NCBI RefSeq assembly: GCF_023101165.1 | Contig: NZ_CP078076.1 | Coordinates: forward strand, 1,426,001 to 1,490,000 | Reading direction: 5' to 3' | Length of the DNA: 64,000 nucleotides | Source of the DNA: Microbacterium sufflavum | GTDB lineage: Bacteria > Actinomycetota > Actinomycetes > Actinomycetales > Microbacteriaceae | Part shown: positions 8,664-17,501 of the stretch, in pieces | How the letters are laid out: the number at the start of each line of letters is the position of its first letter | Position numbering within the stretch: position 1 is the first letter of the stretch | The notes under the pieces: generated by a model | The model's input: only the letters and a program-made list of their open reading frames with translations | What the model was told of the DNA's origin: nothing | The model's database searches: none | Program-made: the position numbers and the translations under genes

Positions 8664-10558
8664 GCGGGCACCGCCGTCACCGTGACCGCGCGGCGCCCGG
8701 TCGGCTCCTCCCCGGGCACGCGCTCGGCGACCCTGGCGTGCAGCGCCCGCACGATCGGGTCAACCCGCACCGCGGCCCCTACCACCCGCAGCACCGCGCG
8801 GTCGGCGGGGCCCACCGTGACCTCGATCCGCTCGACCCCGCCCTCCCGGCGGGCGCGCAGCATCGCCTCAGCGACCAGGTGGTACAGGTGCTCGGGGTGT
8901 TCGGGCGCCCGCCGCACCTCGGCGTGCAGCACCGGCTCCGGGAAGCGCGCGGCGAGCTCGGTCAGCGCGCCGGTCAGGTCGCCCGCGTCGAGCGCCCCGG
9001 GCAGCAGGGTGCGGGCGAGGTCGCGCACCTCGGTGGTCGCCGCCTGCAGTGCTGCCGAGGCCTCGCGCAGCACGAGGTCGGGTCGCGGAGAGTGCGGGAG
9101 CGCGCGCAGGGCCCCGCGCACCCGGACGAGCACGGGCTCGAGTCCCGCTTCGATCTCGCCCCGTGCGAACCGCCGCTCGCTGGCCGCGATCCGCCGCGCG
9201 CCGTCTCTGGCGACGCGCAGACCCTCGTCGGCGTCGGCCAGCAGCACCGCCACGCTCAGCACCCCGCCGATGCGGCGCAGCGCGGCGAGGCTGCGCGGCT
9301 CCACGCGCCGACCGGCGGTGCCGCTCACCTCCACCGTCCCGCACGCGCCGCCGGCCGCGAGCAGGGCGACCACCTCCCGCGTCGCGGGATCGAGCGTGCC
9401 GGCCTGTCCGCGGGAGTGCTCGGGGCCGGAGGAGGCGATCGCGACCCCGCCGAGGCGGAGCGACCGGCGCAGCGCTTCGGCCAGCACCTCCAGCGACGCG
9501 CGGCCGCTGCCGCCGCCCGCCTCCGTGCTCACGGTGCGCAGCAGTGCACGCGGCTCGGCGGAGCGGCCGTACAGCAGCTGGTCGACGGCGCGCTGCACGC
9601 CGCGGCGCACGGGCTCCGCGCCGACCGCGATCAGCACGACGGCGACCATGCCCGCGCTCGTGGGCGGCAGTGGCGCGAGCTGCGCGATCGTCGCGGCGAC
9701 CGCACCGTAGGCGGCCAGCAGGGCGGACACCAGGAGCACTCCGACCGCGAACCGGGCCCGCGCCGGCTCCACGGCGTCGGGGGCGCGGGCGATCGCGGTG
9801 AGCACGAACGAGGCCGCAGCGAACAGCACGCACGCGGGCAGCACGGCCGCGGCGAACGCGGTGCCGAGCAGGGAGCCGCCGCCGTCCGTCGTGACCGTGA
9901 AGCCGCCCACGCCGCACAGCAGCAGGGCGAAGTGGGCGATCGCGAGCCATACGGCCGCCTCCCGGTCGGGGGAGGAGCGTCGCCGCGCGACCCACAGGAT
10001 CGTCGCGCCCGACCACAGCGCCAGCGCCAGCCAGACGATCCACAGGGCGGCCGTGAACGGAAGCGGCGTCCCGCGGTCCAGCTCCACGGCGCTCGACACC
10101 GCGAGGGCCGTGGACAGTGACGCGCCCGCCGCGAGCAGCGTTCGGGCGTGAAGCAGCACCGCCGCCCCCAGTACCCCGGCGACCGTGAGACCACCGGGCA
10201 TCCACGCCACGCCCAGCAGGTCGAGCCACAGCCCGCGGTCGACCCCGGCCGCGCGCAGTCCCGCCGCGAGCGTGGCCGCCCCACCGCCCACCCCCGTCGT
10301 GGCGAGGGTGAGCGGGAGCAGGGGGCCGCCGCGACCGCCGTGACCGCCGCGGACGGGCAGGAGTGCGGCCGCACCGCCGAACGCCAGGGCGGCGCTGAGC
10401 GTGCCGACGGCCTCGATGCCGCCGGACGAGTGCAGGCACAGCAGCGCACCGATCAGCGCGGGACCCCACGACGCCAGCAGGAGCGCAGCCGTCGTCGCCA
10501 CTCCGAGCACGCGCGAGGGTCCGTGCGCTCGCGCCGTGGGGGCGGCGGCTCCGCTCAT
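8660..10558 (-). CDS. Membrane pseudokinase, degenerate paralogue of the adjacent sensor kinase
   Basis: A 632-residue protein with the same plan as its downstream neighbour: helices to about residue 330, then a linker with a motif shared by both (R-x-V-x-R-x-VD-x-L-x-YG). At the dimerisation helix the partner's ERR-x6-ELHDGLGP aligns with ERR-x6-EIEAGLEP, so the His is replaced by E470. At the N-box the Asn is replaced by R568 (EAMLRARREG). The G1 motif DDGRG is gone (GAAVRV), and the second glycine loop is also lost. It should neither autophosphorylate nor bind ATP normally. ATG at 10558 with GAGAGGAG upstream is preferred over an upstream in-frame start at 10654. Probably a sensory or allosteric partner of the true kinase (inference). 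Confidence 0.85.
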   Translation of the reverse strand: MSGAAAPTARAHGPSRVLGVATTAALLLASWGPALIGALLCLHSSGGIEAVGTLSAALAFGGAAALLPVRGGHGGRGGPLLPLTLATTGVGGGAATLAAGLRAAGVDRGLWLDLLGVAWMPGGLTVAGVLGAAVLLHARTLLAAGASLSTALAVSSAVELDRGTPLPFTAALWIVWLALALWSGATILWVARRRSSPDREAAVWLAIAHFALLLCGVGGFTVTTDGGGSLLGTAFAAAVLPACVLFAAASFVLTAIARAPDAVEPARARFAVGVLLVSALLAAYGAVAATIAQLAPLPPTSAGMVAVVLIAVGAEPVRRGVQRAVDQLLYGRSAEPRALLRTVSTEAGGGSGRASLEVLAEALRRSLRLGGVAIASSGPEHSRGQAGTLDPATREVVALLAAGGACGTVEVSGTAGRRVEPRSLAALRRIGGVLSVAVLLADADEGLRVARDGARRIAASERRFARGEIEAGLEPVLVRVRGALRALPHSPRPDLVLREASAALQAATTEVRDLARTLLPGALDAGDLTGALTELAARFPEPVLHAEVRRAPEHPEHLYHLVAEAMLRARREGGVERIEVTVGPADRAVLRVVGAAVRVDPIVRALHARVAERVPGEEPTGRRAVTVTAVPA

Positions 10559-10976
10559 CGGCGCTCCTCTCCGAGCCTCAGTGTGCCGGAGGGGGCGCGG
10601 CCTGACCAGGGTCGCGGGGCGTCCCGGGCCGGATCTCCCGGGCGGTCGGGACACGGTGCCCTCGGAGCCGGGACGCAGGGACCCCTAGCGTCGGTGGCGG
10701 TGGAGGACACCGTGCCGACGCGGGTCGGCAGGAGGAGGGGACAATGCGCGGTCGATCGGGTCGACGAGCGCACGAGGGGACCGGGTCGCGGTCGTCGCAG
10801 CGGGATCATGGGGACCGGTGCGGGCGAGGCGACCGCCGGCGGGCTGCGGGCTCGCACGGCGGACTCGGCGGGAGCGGGGGCTGCTCCCGCCGGGTGTCCC
10901 TCCCCGCACGTCGCCCCCCGGAGCAGCGTGGGCCCGCGGTGGTGCGCCGCGGGGCGGGAGCGCTAGCGTGAGCGGC
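10559..10976. other. 418-bp divergent intergenic region of the two-component system
   Basis: This gap separates the kinase operon from the response regulator gene and is the only gap above 300 bases. It holds two TAGCGT hexamers, CCTAGCGTCGG around 10685 and GCTAGCGTGAG around 10963, which could be -10 elements. The second is 7 bases before the regulator ATG. A 75-codon reading frame at 10744-10971 follows a strong GGAGGAGG ribosome site, but its Arg/Gly-rich product looks like shadow sequence. No convincing inverted-repeat operator was found. Confidence 0.4.
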
Positions 10977-11675
10977 ATGCCAGAGGAGTCCAGCGCGGTG
11001 GACGCGGCGGACAGTGCCGTGCGCATCTTCGTGGTGGACGACCACCCGGTCTTCGCCTTCGGCATGTCGAGCTTCCTGGAGTCGATCGAGGGGTTCCGGG
11101 TCGTGGGCAGGGCCGGCACCGAGGACGAGGCGGTCGACGGTGTGCTGGCCGCGCAGCCCGACGTGGTGCTCATGGACGTGGATCTCGGGGCGGGATCCGG
11201 CATCGAGGCGACGCGGCGCATCGTGCGGGCGGCCCCCGGCATCGGCGTGCTCATCGTGACGATGCTCGGCGACGACGACTCGGTGTTCGCCGCCCTCCGC
11301 GCCGGCGCCAGGGGCTACCTGCTCAAGAGCGCGCTGCCGGACGAGATCGAGCGGGGGCTGCGCGCCGTGGCGTCGGGTGACGTGCTGCTCACGGCCGAGG
11401 TGGGGCGCCGCGCGATCGACCTGCTGTCGGGCGCGCGCACGACCGGGCCCGTGGTGTTCCCCGAGCTCACGCACCGCGAGCGCGAGGTGCTCGACCTCAT
11501 CGCCCGCGGCCTCGACAACCAGGCGGTGGCCCGGCGGCTCGTGCTGTCGTCGAAGACCGTGCGCAACTACCTGTCCGGCATCCTCGCGAAGCTCGCGGTG
11601 CCCGATCGCAGCGCGCTGATCGTCCGTGCCAGGGAGGCCGGGCTCGGTCGGGACGCGCCGGACGCTCCCGCGTGA
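10977..11675 (+). CDS. NarL/FixJ-family response regulator
   Basis: A 232-residue protein with a receiver domain (about residues 16-130) and a C-terminal LuxR-type helix-turn-helix (about 160-220; LTHREREVLDLIARG and SKTVRNYLSGILAKL). The phosphorylation site is D67 in VLMDVD. Acidic-pocket residues are D21 and D22, and the conserved Lys is in YLLKSALP. An in-frame GTG at 10968 is an alternative start. A TAGCGT hexamer seven bases before the ATG suggests a leaderless mRNA. It is divergent from the kinase/pseudokinase operon and is the obvious partner of kinase H501. Target genes are not evident. Confidence 0.93.
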   Translation: MPEESSAVDAADSAVRIFVVDDHPVFAFGMSSFLESIEGFRVVGRAGTEDEAVDGVLAAQPDVVLMDVDLGAGSGIEATRRIVRAAPGIGVLIVTMLGDDDSVFAALRAGARGYLLKSALPDEIERGLRAVASGDVLLTAEVGRRAIDLLSGARTTGPVVFPELTHREREVLDLIARGLDNQAVARRLVLSSKTVRNYLSGILAKLAVPDRSALIVRAREAGLGRDAPDAPA

Positions 11676-11712
11676 CCGTGATAATCCACAGCGCTTTCCG
11701 ATCACGGATCGA

Positions 11713-11718
11713 TAACGT
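11713..11718 (+). promoter_or_regulatory. Leaderless -10 element of the alarmone synthetase gene
   Basis: TAACGT, within GATAACGT, ends 7 bases before the ATG at 11726. There is no Shine-Dalgarno in between, so transcription probably starts at the start codon. Confidence 0.45.
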
Positions 11719-11725
11719 CGATCCC

Positions 11726-12430
11726 ATGAGCGTGATCCCGGTCGACGAAGCCATGATCAGCGAGGCCAAGGAGCTGCGCGATCAGCTGCAGCGCTTCCTG
11801 CGCGAGTACGAGTTCGGCATGCGGGAGGTGGAGACGAAGATCTCGATCCTGCGCGACGAGTTCACGCACGACCACGCCTACAACCCGATCGAGCACGTGA
11901 AGAGCCGCCTGAAGTCGCCGGACAGCATCGTGGAGAAGCTCGCGCGCAAGGGGATCGACGAGCCCGACTTCGAGCGCATCCGCGCCGAGATCACCGACAT
12001 CGCCGGGGTGCGGGTCACGTGCAGTTTCGTCGCCGACGTGTACCGGCTGTTCGACCTGCTCACCGCGCAGGACGACGTGACCGTGCGCACCGTGAAGGAC
12101 TACATCGCGCAGCCGAAGGCGAACGGCTACAAGAGCCTGCACGCGATCATCGAGGTGCCCGTGTTCCTGTCGACCGGCGCGCTCTCGGTGCCGGTGGAGG
12201 TGCAGTTCCGCACGATCGCGATGGACTTCTGGGCGAGCCTGGAGCACAAGATCTACTACAAGTTCTCCAACCAGGTGCCCTCGCACCTCGTGCAGAGCCT
12301 GACCGACGCGGCGGATGCGGCCGCCGAGCTCGACAGCCGCATGGAGCGCCTGCACCGCGAGGCGCACGGCGTCCCGCGCCGGCAGCTCGCCCCGCCGCCC
12401 CCGCCGGCTCCGCGCATCGTGGGCGTGTGA
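11726..12430 (+). CDS. Small alarmone synthetase (RelQ-like GTP pyrophosphokinase)
   Basis: A 234-residue, single-domain RelA/SpoT-type synthetase with no hydrolase, TGS or ACT domain. It would transfer pyrophosphate from ATP to GDP or GTP to make (p)ppGpp. Characteristic stretches are NPIEHVKSRLKSPDSIVEK, DIAGVRVTC, ANGYKSLHAIIEVP and VEVQFRTIAMDFWASLEHK; the last carries the Glu and Gln of the active site. The length fits the YjbM/RelQ group. The tail after residue 205 is proline-rich and low in complexity. It lies 50 bases after the response regulator but has its own leaderless promoter. In-frame codons upstream (from 11672) have no coding character. Confidence 0.92.
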   Translation: MSVIPVDEAMISEAKELRDQLQRFLREYEFGMREVETKISILRDEFTHDHAYNPIEHVKSRLKSPDSIVEKLARKGIDEPDFERIRAEITDIAGVRVTCSFVADVYRLFDLLTAQDDVTVRTVKDYIAQPKANGYKSLHAIIEVPVFLSTGALSVPVEVQFRTIAMDFWASLEHKIYYKFSNQVPSHLVQSLTDAADAAAELDSRMERLHREAHGVPRRQLAPPPPPAPRIVGV

Positions 12431-12470
12431 CCCGGGCCACCCGTCGCGCCGTGCCGCGGATCGTGGGAGC

Positions 12471-12797
12471 ATGACGGCGATGACCTCCGCCGCCTCGCCC
12501 GCCCGCACGTCGCACGCGACGGACGACCGTCCGCACACCGACCCGGCGCTCCTGCCCGACCTCGACGAGGGTCCGCGCTGCGAGTGTCCGCACACCGGGT
12601 CCGACACCCCTCACACCGCCGTCGACGCCGGTCGCGACGCCCCGGTGTCGTGCGGCAGGGCGGCCGCGTGGCGGGTGACGACCGAGTGCGTCTGCGGCGG
12701 CGGCCATCCGCGGCGCATGGAGCTGCTGTGCACGCGGTGCCTCAACAACCGCAGCAGCCAGCTCGGCCGCGAGCGCGTCACGGTGCGCGGGATCTGA
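12471..12797 (+). CDS. Cys-rich small protein, possible zinc ribbon
   Basis: A 108-residue protein with an acidic, threonine-rich, probably disordered first half. The C-terminal half contains C-x-CPH, a lone Cys, C-x-CGGGH and C-x2-C (ECVCGGGHPRRMELLCTRC), ligands suited to one zinc site. ATG at 12471 follows GGGAG; a second ATG at 12480 is possible. It lies 40 bases after the alarmone synthetase on the same strand and may be co-transcribed with it. I do not recognise the family. Confidence 0.6.
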   Translation: MTAMTSAASPARTSHATDDRPHTDPALLPDLDEGPRCECPHTGSDTPHTAVDAGRDAPVSCGRAAAWRVTTECVCGGGHPRRMELLCTRCLNNRSSQLGRERVTVRGI

Positions 12798-12852
12798 TCC
12801 GCGGCCACTGATCCGCGTCGCCGTGGGTCGCAGCCCCCCGCGCGTCGCCGAA

Positions 12853-12870
12853 CGGAGCCGCCCCGCTCCG
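12853..12870. terminator. Hairpin between convergent genes
   Basis: CGGAGC-N6-GCTCCG lies in the 100-base gap where the Cys-rich protein gene and the peptidase gene converge. There is no T tract, so a terminator role is uncertain. The rest of the gap is GC-rich without other visible structure. Confidence 0.25.
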
Positions 12871-12897
12871 GCGTCGCCCAGCTCGGGTGTCGCCCCG

Positions 12898-14115
12898 CTA
12901 CGCGCCGAGGAACTCGCGCGCGGCGGCCGACATGGCCGTGACGCCGACCTCGATCGTGGGGTGGATCTCGGGGGCGAAGAACGGCGAGTGGTTGGTGGGG
13001 ATGTCCTGCTCCAGGCGGCCGGCGGCGAGGGCCTCGGCGAACCGTGCGGGATCCACGCCACCCCAGAACCAGAACACGAGCGGCACGCCCGCGTCCCGCG
13101 CGAACCAGGAGACGTCCTCGCTGCCGGTGAACATGCCGGGGTCGATCACGGCGGTCTCGCCGAGCGCACGCTGGAGTGCCGTCGTGACGCGCTCGGTCGC
13201 CTCCTCGTCGTTGATCGTGGCGGGCAGGGTGTGGTCGGTGCGGATCTCGGGCTCCCGCTCGGCGCCGGATGCGGTGGCCTCGGCGCGCACGATGCGCTCC
13301 ACGCTCGCGAGCACCTTCTCGCGCACCTCGTCGTTCGGGTAGCGGAGGCTGAGCTCGAGCTTCGCCTCGGCCGGGATGATGTTGTTCTTGAGGCCGGCGT
13401 GGATCGATCCGACCGTGACCACGGCCACCCCCTGCGGGTCGATCTCGCGCGACACGATGGTCTGCAAGCGCATCACCGTGGCGGCCGCCATCACGACGGG
13501 GTCGATCGTGGCGTGCGGCCGGGAGCCGTGGCCGCCGCGGCCGTGGAGGGTGACGGTGAGGCCGTCCGACGCGGCCATCTGCGTGCCGCTGCGCACCCCG
13601 ATCACGCCCGCGGGGAGCGGGGTCACGTGCTGGCCGAGCACCACGTCGGGCTTCGGGTACCGGGCGAGCAGGCCGTCGTCGAGCATGGCCCTGGCGCCGG
13701 CACCGTATTCCTCCGCGGGCTGGATGAGCACCACGAGCGTGCCCGACCAGTCCTCGCGCTCCGCCACGAGCTTCTCGACCGCGCCGATCATCGCGGTCAC
13801 GTGCATGTCGTGGCCGCACGCGTGCATGACGGGCACGGTGGTGCCGGACGGGTCGACGCCCTTGGCGGTGCTCGCGTACGCGCGGCCGGTCTGCTCCTCC
13901 ACGGGCAGGGCGTCCATGTCGGCGCGCACCCACACCACGGGGCCGTCGCCGTTGCGCAGCACGCCGACGACGCCGGTCACGCCGACGCCCTCCTCCACGT
14001 CGAGCCCGAGGTCACGCAGGTGCTGGGTGGCGATGCCCGCGGTGCGCGTCTCCTGGAACGAGAGCTCGGGGTGCTGGTGGAGGTCGATGTAGAGCGCTTC
14101 GAGATCGATGGCCAT
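12898..14115 (-). CDS. M20D-family metallo-amidohydrolase (hippurate/N-acyl amino acid hydrolase type)
   Basis: A 405-residue cytoplasmic enzyme of the M20D peptidase family, which removes acyl groups from amino acids or related amides at a metal centre. The N-terminus reads LHQHPELSFQETRTAG. Metal ligands are in ADMDALPV, MHACGHDMH (His and Asp) and QPAEEYGAGA (catalytic and ligand Glu pair). A dimerisation domain follows around residues 180-290, and a C-terminal His is in NHSPFF. The gene follows the TetR gene by 20 bases on the same strand, so both are likely one transcript. The exact substrate is unknown. Confidence 0.9.
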   Translation of the reverse strand: MAIDLEALYIDLHQHPELSFQETRTAGIATQHLRDLGLDVEEGVGVTGVVGVLRNGDGPVVWVRADMDALPVEEQTGRAYASTAKGVDPSGTTVPVMHACGHDMHVTAMIGAVEKLVAEREDWSGTLVVLIQPAEEYGAGARAMLDDGLLARYPKPDVVLGQHVTPLPAGVIGVRSGTQMAASDGLTVTLHGRGGHGSRPHATIDPVVMAAATVMRLQTIVSREIDPQGVAVVTVGSIHAGLKNNIIPAEAKLELSLRYPNDEVREKVLASVERIVRAEATASGAEREPEIRTDHTLPATINDEEATERVTTALQRALGETAVIDPGMFTGSEDVSWFARDAGVPLVFWFWGGVDPARFAEALAAGRLEQDIPTNHSPFFAPEIHPTIEVGVTAMSAAAREFLGA

Positions 14116-14135
14116 GGGCCGAGCCTAGCCCGCGG

Positions 14136-14780
14136 TCAGGGCCGGGCGTAGGACTCGAGTTCCGGCCCGGGGTGGAGCACGCCGTTCACGATCGCGCGGA
14201 TCGCGAAGGCGCTGGCGTCGGCCAGGTCGACCGCGTCCGGGTGCAGCAGCCACTGCAGCTGCAGGCCGTCCATCACGGCGAGGATCGCGGCCGACGCCGC
14301 CGCGATCGTGTCGGGCTCGGTCACGCCCTCCTGCGCGCAGAGCTCGCCGAAGGCGGCGGCGACCTCGCGGCGGAGGGTCGTGTAGCGGTCCTCGAAGTAG
14401 GGGCGGGAGGGGTGGTCGTCGGTCACCGATTCCGCCGAGAGCACGGTGTACGCCTGCACGATGCCTGGGCGCTTCTCGTTCGTGAGGGCCGTGCGCACGA
14501 GGTGCAGGAACAGCTCGGGACCGTCGGGGATGTGCTTCTGGGCGAGCCCGGCGACGTCGTCCTGGTCGCGGTAGGCCAGCACCTCGAGCAGCAGCTTCTG
14601 CTTCGAGCCGAAGTGGTGCAGCACCCCGGCGTGCGTGATGCCGACCTGCTCGGCGACGTCGGCGAGGGTGCCGTTGGTCGAGCCCTTGTTGCCGAAGATC
14701 TCGATGGCCGCCTTGAGGATCTGCTCGCGCTTCTCCCGCGTCGCCGGGCGCACCCGCACGGCGTGATCGCTCTCCGACAT
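14136..14780 (-). CDS. TetR-family regulator, likely controls the divergent ABC/GH3 operon
   Basis: A 214-residue TetR-type protein. The helix-turn-helix is in residues 15-65 (EQILKAAIEIFGNKG, then VAEQVGITHAGVLHHFGSK). The C-terminal ligand domain resembles the TetR_C_6-like group. ATG at 14780 has GGAGAGG upstream. It is divergent from the oligosaccharide-type ABC operon, and two palindromes lie in the shared intergenic region. It heads a probable two-gene transcript with the M20 hydrolase. Most TetR proteins repress; the inducer is unknown. Confidence 0.88.
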   Translation of the reverse strand: MSESDHAVRVRPATREKREQILKAAIEIFGNKGSTNGTLADVAEQVGITHAGVLHHFGSKQKLLLEVLAYRDQDDVAGLAQKHIPDGPELFLHLVRTALTNEKRPGIVQAYTVLSAESVTDDHPSRPYFEDRYTTLRREVAAAFGELCAQEGVTEPDTIAAASAAILAVMDGLQLQWLLHPDAVDLADASAFAIRAIVNGVLHPGPELESYARP

Positions 14781-14820
14781 GCGTCGTCCTCTCCTCAACC
14801 GGCCCCGCTTGCCAACCAAC

Positions 14821-14866
14821 TTACTCCTCGGTAACCTCACCTCAGCTTACTTTCTCGACAGTAAGC
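14821..14866. promoter_or_regulatory. Two TetR-type operators in the TetR/ABC divergent region
   Basis: TTAC-N6-GTAA (14821-14834) and GCTTACT-N8-AGTAAGC (14845-14866) share TTACT/AGTAA half-sites and are 28 bp apart centre to centre. They lie between the divergent starts at 14780 and 14906, as expected for a self-regulating repressor. Confidence 0.6.
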
Positions 14867-14905
14867 AAACCGCCGCCGCACAACGACCGTGCCCAAGGAG
14901 AAGCA

Positions 14906-16567
14906 ATGAAGCTCAGAACGTCTCTGATCGCCGCCACCGCGATCACCGCACTCGGGGTCTCGGCCCTCGCCGGATGCTCGTCCGGAGGGTCGGACGACAC
15001 CGCAGCCGGCGGCGCCGCCCTCACCATCGCCAAGCCGGACGGCGCCATCACCACCGAGTCGAACAACCCGTTCGTCGGCGACTCCGCCGCGTCGAAGTAC
15101 GGCTACGCCAAGGTCGTGTTCGAGACCCTGGCCCTGGTGAACCAGACGGGAGACCGCGGTACCACGCCGTGGCTCGCCGAGAGCCTCGAGTGGAACGACG
15201 ACTACACGCAGCTCACGGTCGTCCCCCGCGAGGGCGTCACCTGGAGCGACGGCGAGCCGTTCACCGCCGACGACATCGTCTTCTCCTTCGAGACCGCCTC
15301 GATCCCCGCGCTCGACACCGCCGGCCTCAAGTACGAGGGAGCCGAGGTCGACGGCGACACGGTCGTGCTGAGCTTCGGCGACTCCAAGTACGTCAACCAG
15401 GCGCGCGTGCTCCACGTGCCGATCGTGCCGAAGCACATCTGGGAGAAGTTCGACGACCCGGCCACCGACCCCGTCAAGGGCGACGACCTCGTCGGCACCG
15501 GCCCCTACGCGATGGCGAACTGGTCGACCGAGTCGGTCACGCTTGACGCCCGCGACGACTACTGGGCCGGCGACCTCGCCGTGCCCGAGCTGCACTACGT
15601 CTCCTACGGCGACAACACCGCCCTCACCACGGCTCTCGCCAATGGCGACGCCGACTGGGCCCAGGCGTTCATCCCGCAGATCGAGGAGCAGTTCCTCTCG
15701 GCCGACCCCGAGCACAACCAGTTCCTCGCCTCCCCGACCACCGGCTCCGCCACGCTGTTCATGAACCTGCAGCAGAAGCCGTTCGACGACCCGGCCTTCC
15801 GGCAGGCGCTCGCCTGGGTGATCGACCGCGACGCCTACGTCGACATCGCCCGCGAAGGCGCCAGTGAGCCCGTCTGGTCGGTCACCGGCCTGTCGTCGAT
15901 CCTCGAGGACGAGATCCAGCCCGAGTTCCAGGGCGTGGACTACAAGGTCGACGCCGACAAGGCGCGCGACCTGCTCGAGACCGCCGGGTACACCTGGAAG
16001 GACGACGCCCTGATCGACCCGGACGGCACGCCCGTGTCGTTCACGCTCTCCGTCCCGTCCGGCTGGAGCGACTGGAACACCGCACAGGAGCTCATCGCCG
16101 AAGACGTGAAGGACGGCATCGGCGCCGAGGTCAAGATCGACATGCCCGACTGGGGCGGCTGGGCCGACCCCCGCGACAACGGCACCTTCTCCGCGATCAT
16201 CCACTGGCTGGAGGACAGCGGCACCGCCTACGGCCTGTACACCTCGACCATGGACCCGCGGTGGATCTCCCCCGAGGGCAAGGCCGGCTTCAACTTCGGC
16301 CGCTTCGACGACCCCGCCGCGACGACGGCGCTGAACACGTACGCGAACGCTTCGTCCGACGAGGAGCGCACCGCCGCGATCGACACGCTGCAGACGATCT
16401 TCTCGGAGCAGGTGCCGGCCATCCCGCTGGGCGCCCACCCGCTGCTGGGCGAGTTCAACACGCGCAACTACGTCGGCTGGCCGTCGGAGACCGACACGTA
16501 CGCGTCGGCCGACCCCACGCAGCCGAACATCGTGCAGATCCTCACGAAGCTGAAGCCCGCCGAGTAG
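14906..16567 (+). CDS. Dpp-type (family 5) ABC transporter substrate-binding lipoprotein
   Basis: A 553-residue SBP_bac_5 lipoprotein. The signal peptide ends in the lipobox LAGC with Cys24 as the lipid anchor. The family signature W-x-DGEPFTADDIVFSFE is near residue 115. This family binds peptides, but in actinobacteria also cello-, xylo- or beta-oligosaccharides. The GH3 enzyme at the end of the operon favours a beta-glycoside here (inference). ATG is preceded by AAGGAGAAGCA. It is the first of six genes and is separated from the next by a long hairpin repeat. Regulated most likely by the divergent TetR. Confidence 0.92.
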   Translation: MKLRTSLIAATAITALGVSALAGCSSGGSDDTAAGGAALTIAKPDGAITTESNNPFVGDSAASKYGYAKVVFETLALVNQTGDRGTTPWLAESLEWNDDYTQLTVVPREGVTWSDGEPFTADDIVFSFETASIPALDTAGLKYEGAEVDGDTVVLSFGDSKYVNQARVLHVPIVPKHIWEKFDDPATDPVKGDDLVGTGPYAMANWSTESVTLDARDDYWAGDLAVPELHYVSYGDNTALTTALANGDADWAQAFIPQIEEQFLSADPEHNQFLASPTTGSATLFMNLQQKPFDDPAFRQALAWVIDRDAYVDIAREGASEPVWSVTGLSSILEDEIQPEFQGVDYKVDADKARDLLETAGYTWKDDALIDPDGTPVSFTLSVPSGWSDWNTAQELIAEDVKDGIGAEVKIDMPDWGGWADPRDNGTFSAIIHWLEDSGTAYGLYTSTMDPRWISPEGKAGFNFGRFDDPAATTALNTYANASSDEERTAAIDTLQTIFSEQVPAIPLGAHPLLGEFNTRNYVGWPSETDTYASADPTQPNIVQILTKLKPAE

Positions 16568-16570
16568 ACC

Positions 16571-16652
16571 CGTCGTCTCGCTCCGACCGCTCAGGGACCG
16601 GTTCGCCCTCGGCGACCGGTTCCTGAGCGAGAAGCAGAGCGACGAGACGACG
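16571..16652. repeat. REP-like hairpin element, copy A, between SBP and ATPase genes
   Basis: Nested inverted repeats: outer arms CGTCGTCTCG (16571-16580) and CGAGACGACG (16643-16652); inner arms CTCAGG-g-ACCGGT (16590-16602) and ACCGGT-t-CCTGAG (16615-16627). The core TCAGG-ACCGG and the flanking GAGACGA are shared with the element at 36404-36479, which also follows an SBP gene. It may stabilise the SBP mRNA or partly terminate transcription. Confidence 0.7.
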
Positions 16653-16676
16653 GACGCCTCCCACGAAGGACACCCC

Positions 16677-17497
<821 letters not shown>

Positions 17498-17501
<4 letters not shown>

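Noticed and set aside
8660..10558. The degenerate kinase as a pseudogene
   Set aside because: The frame is intact over 632 codons, has a good ribosome site and is translationally coupled to the active kinase. The losses are confined to catalytic residues.
10956..10964. GGGAGCGCT, part of a CebR box, before the response regulator
   Set aside because: The second half-site is missing (AGCG follows), so it is probably a chance match.
10744..10971. A 75-codon frame behind a strong ribosome site
   Set aside because: The product is Arg/Gly-rich with no recognisable feature. It is kept as an observation only, not as a gene.
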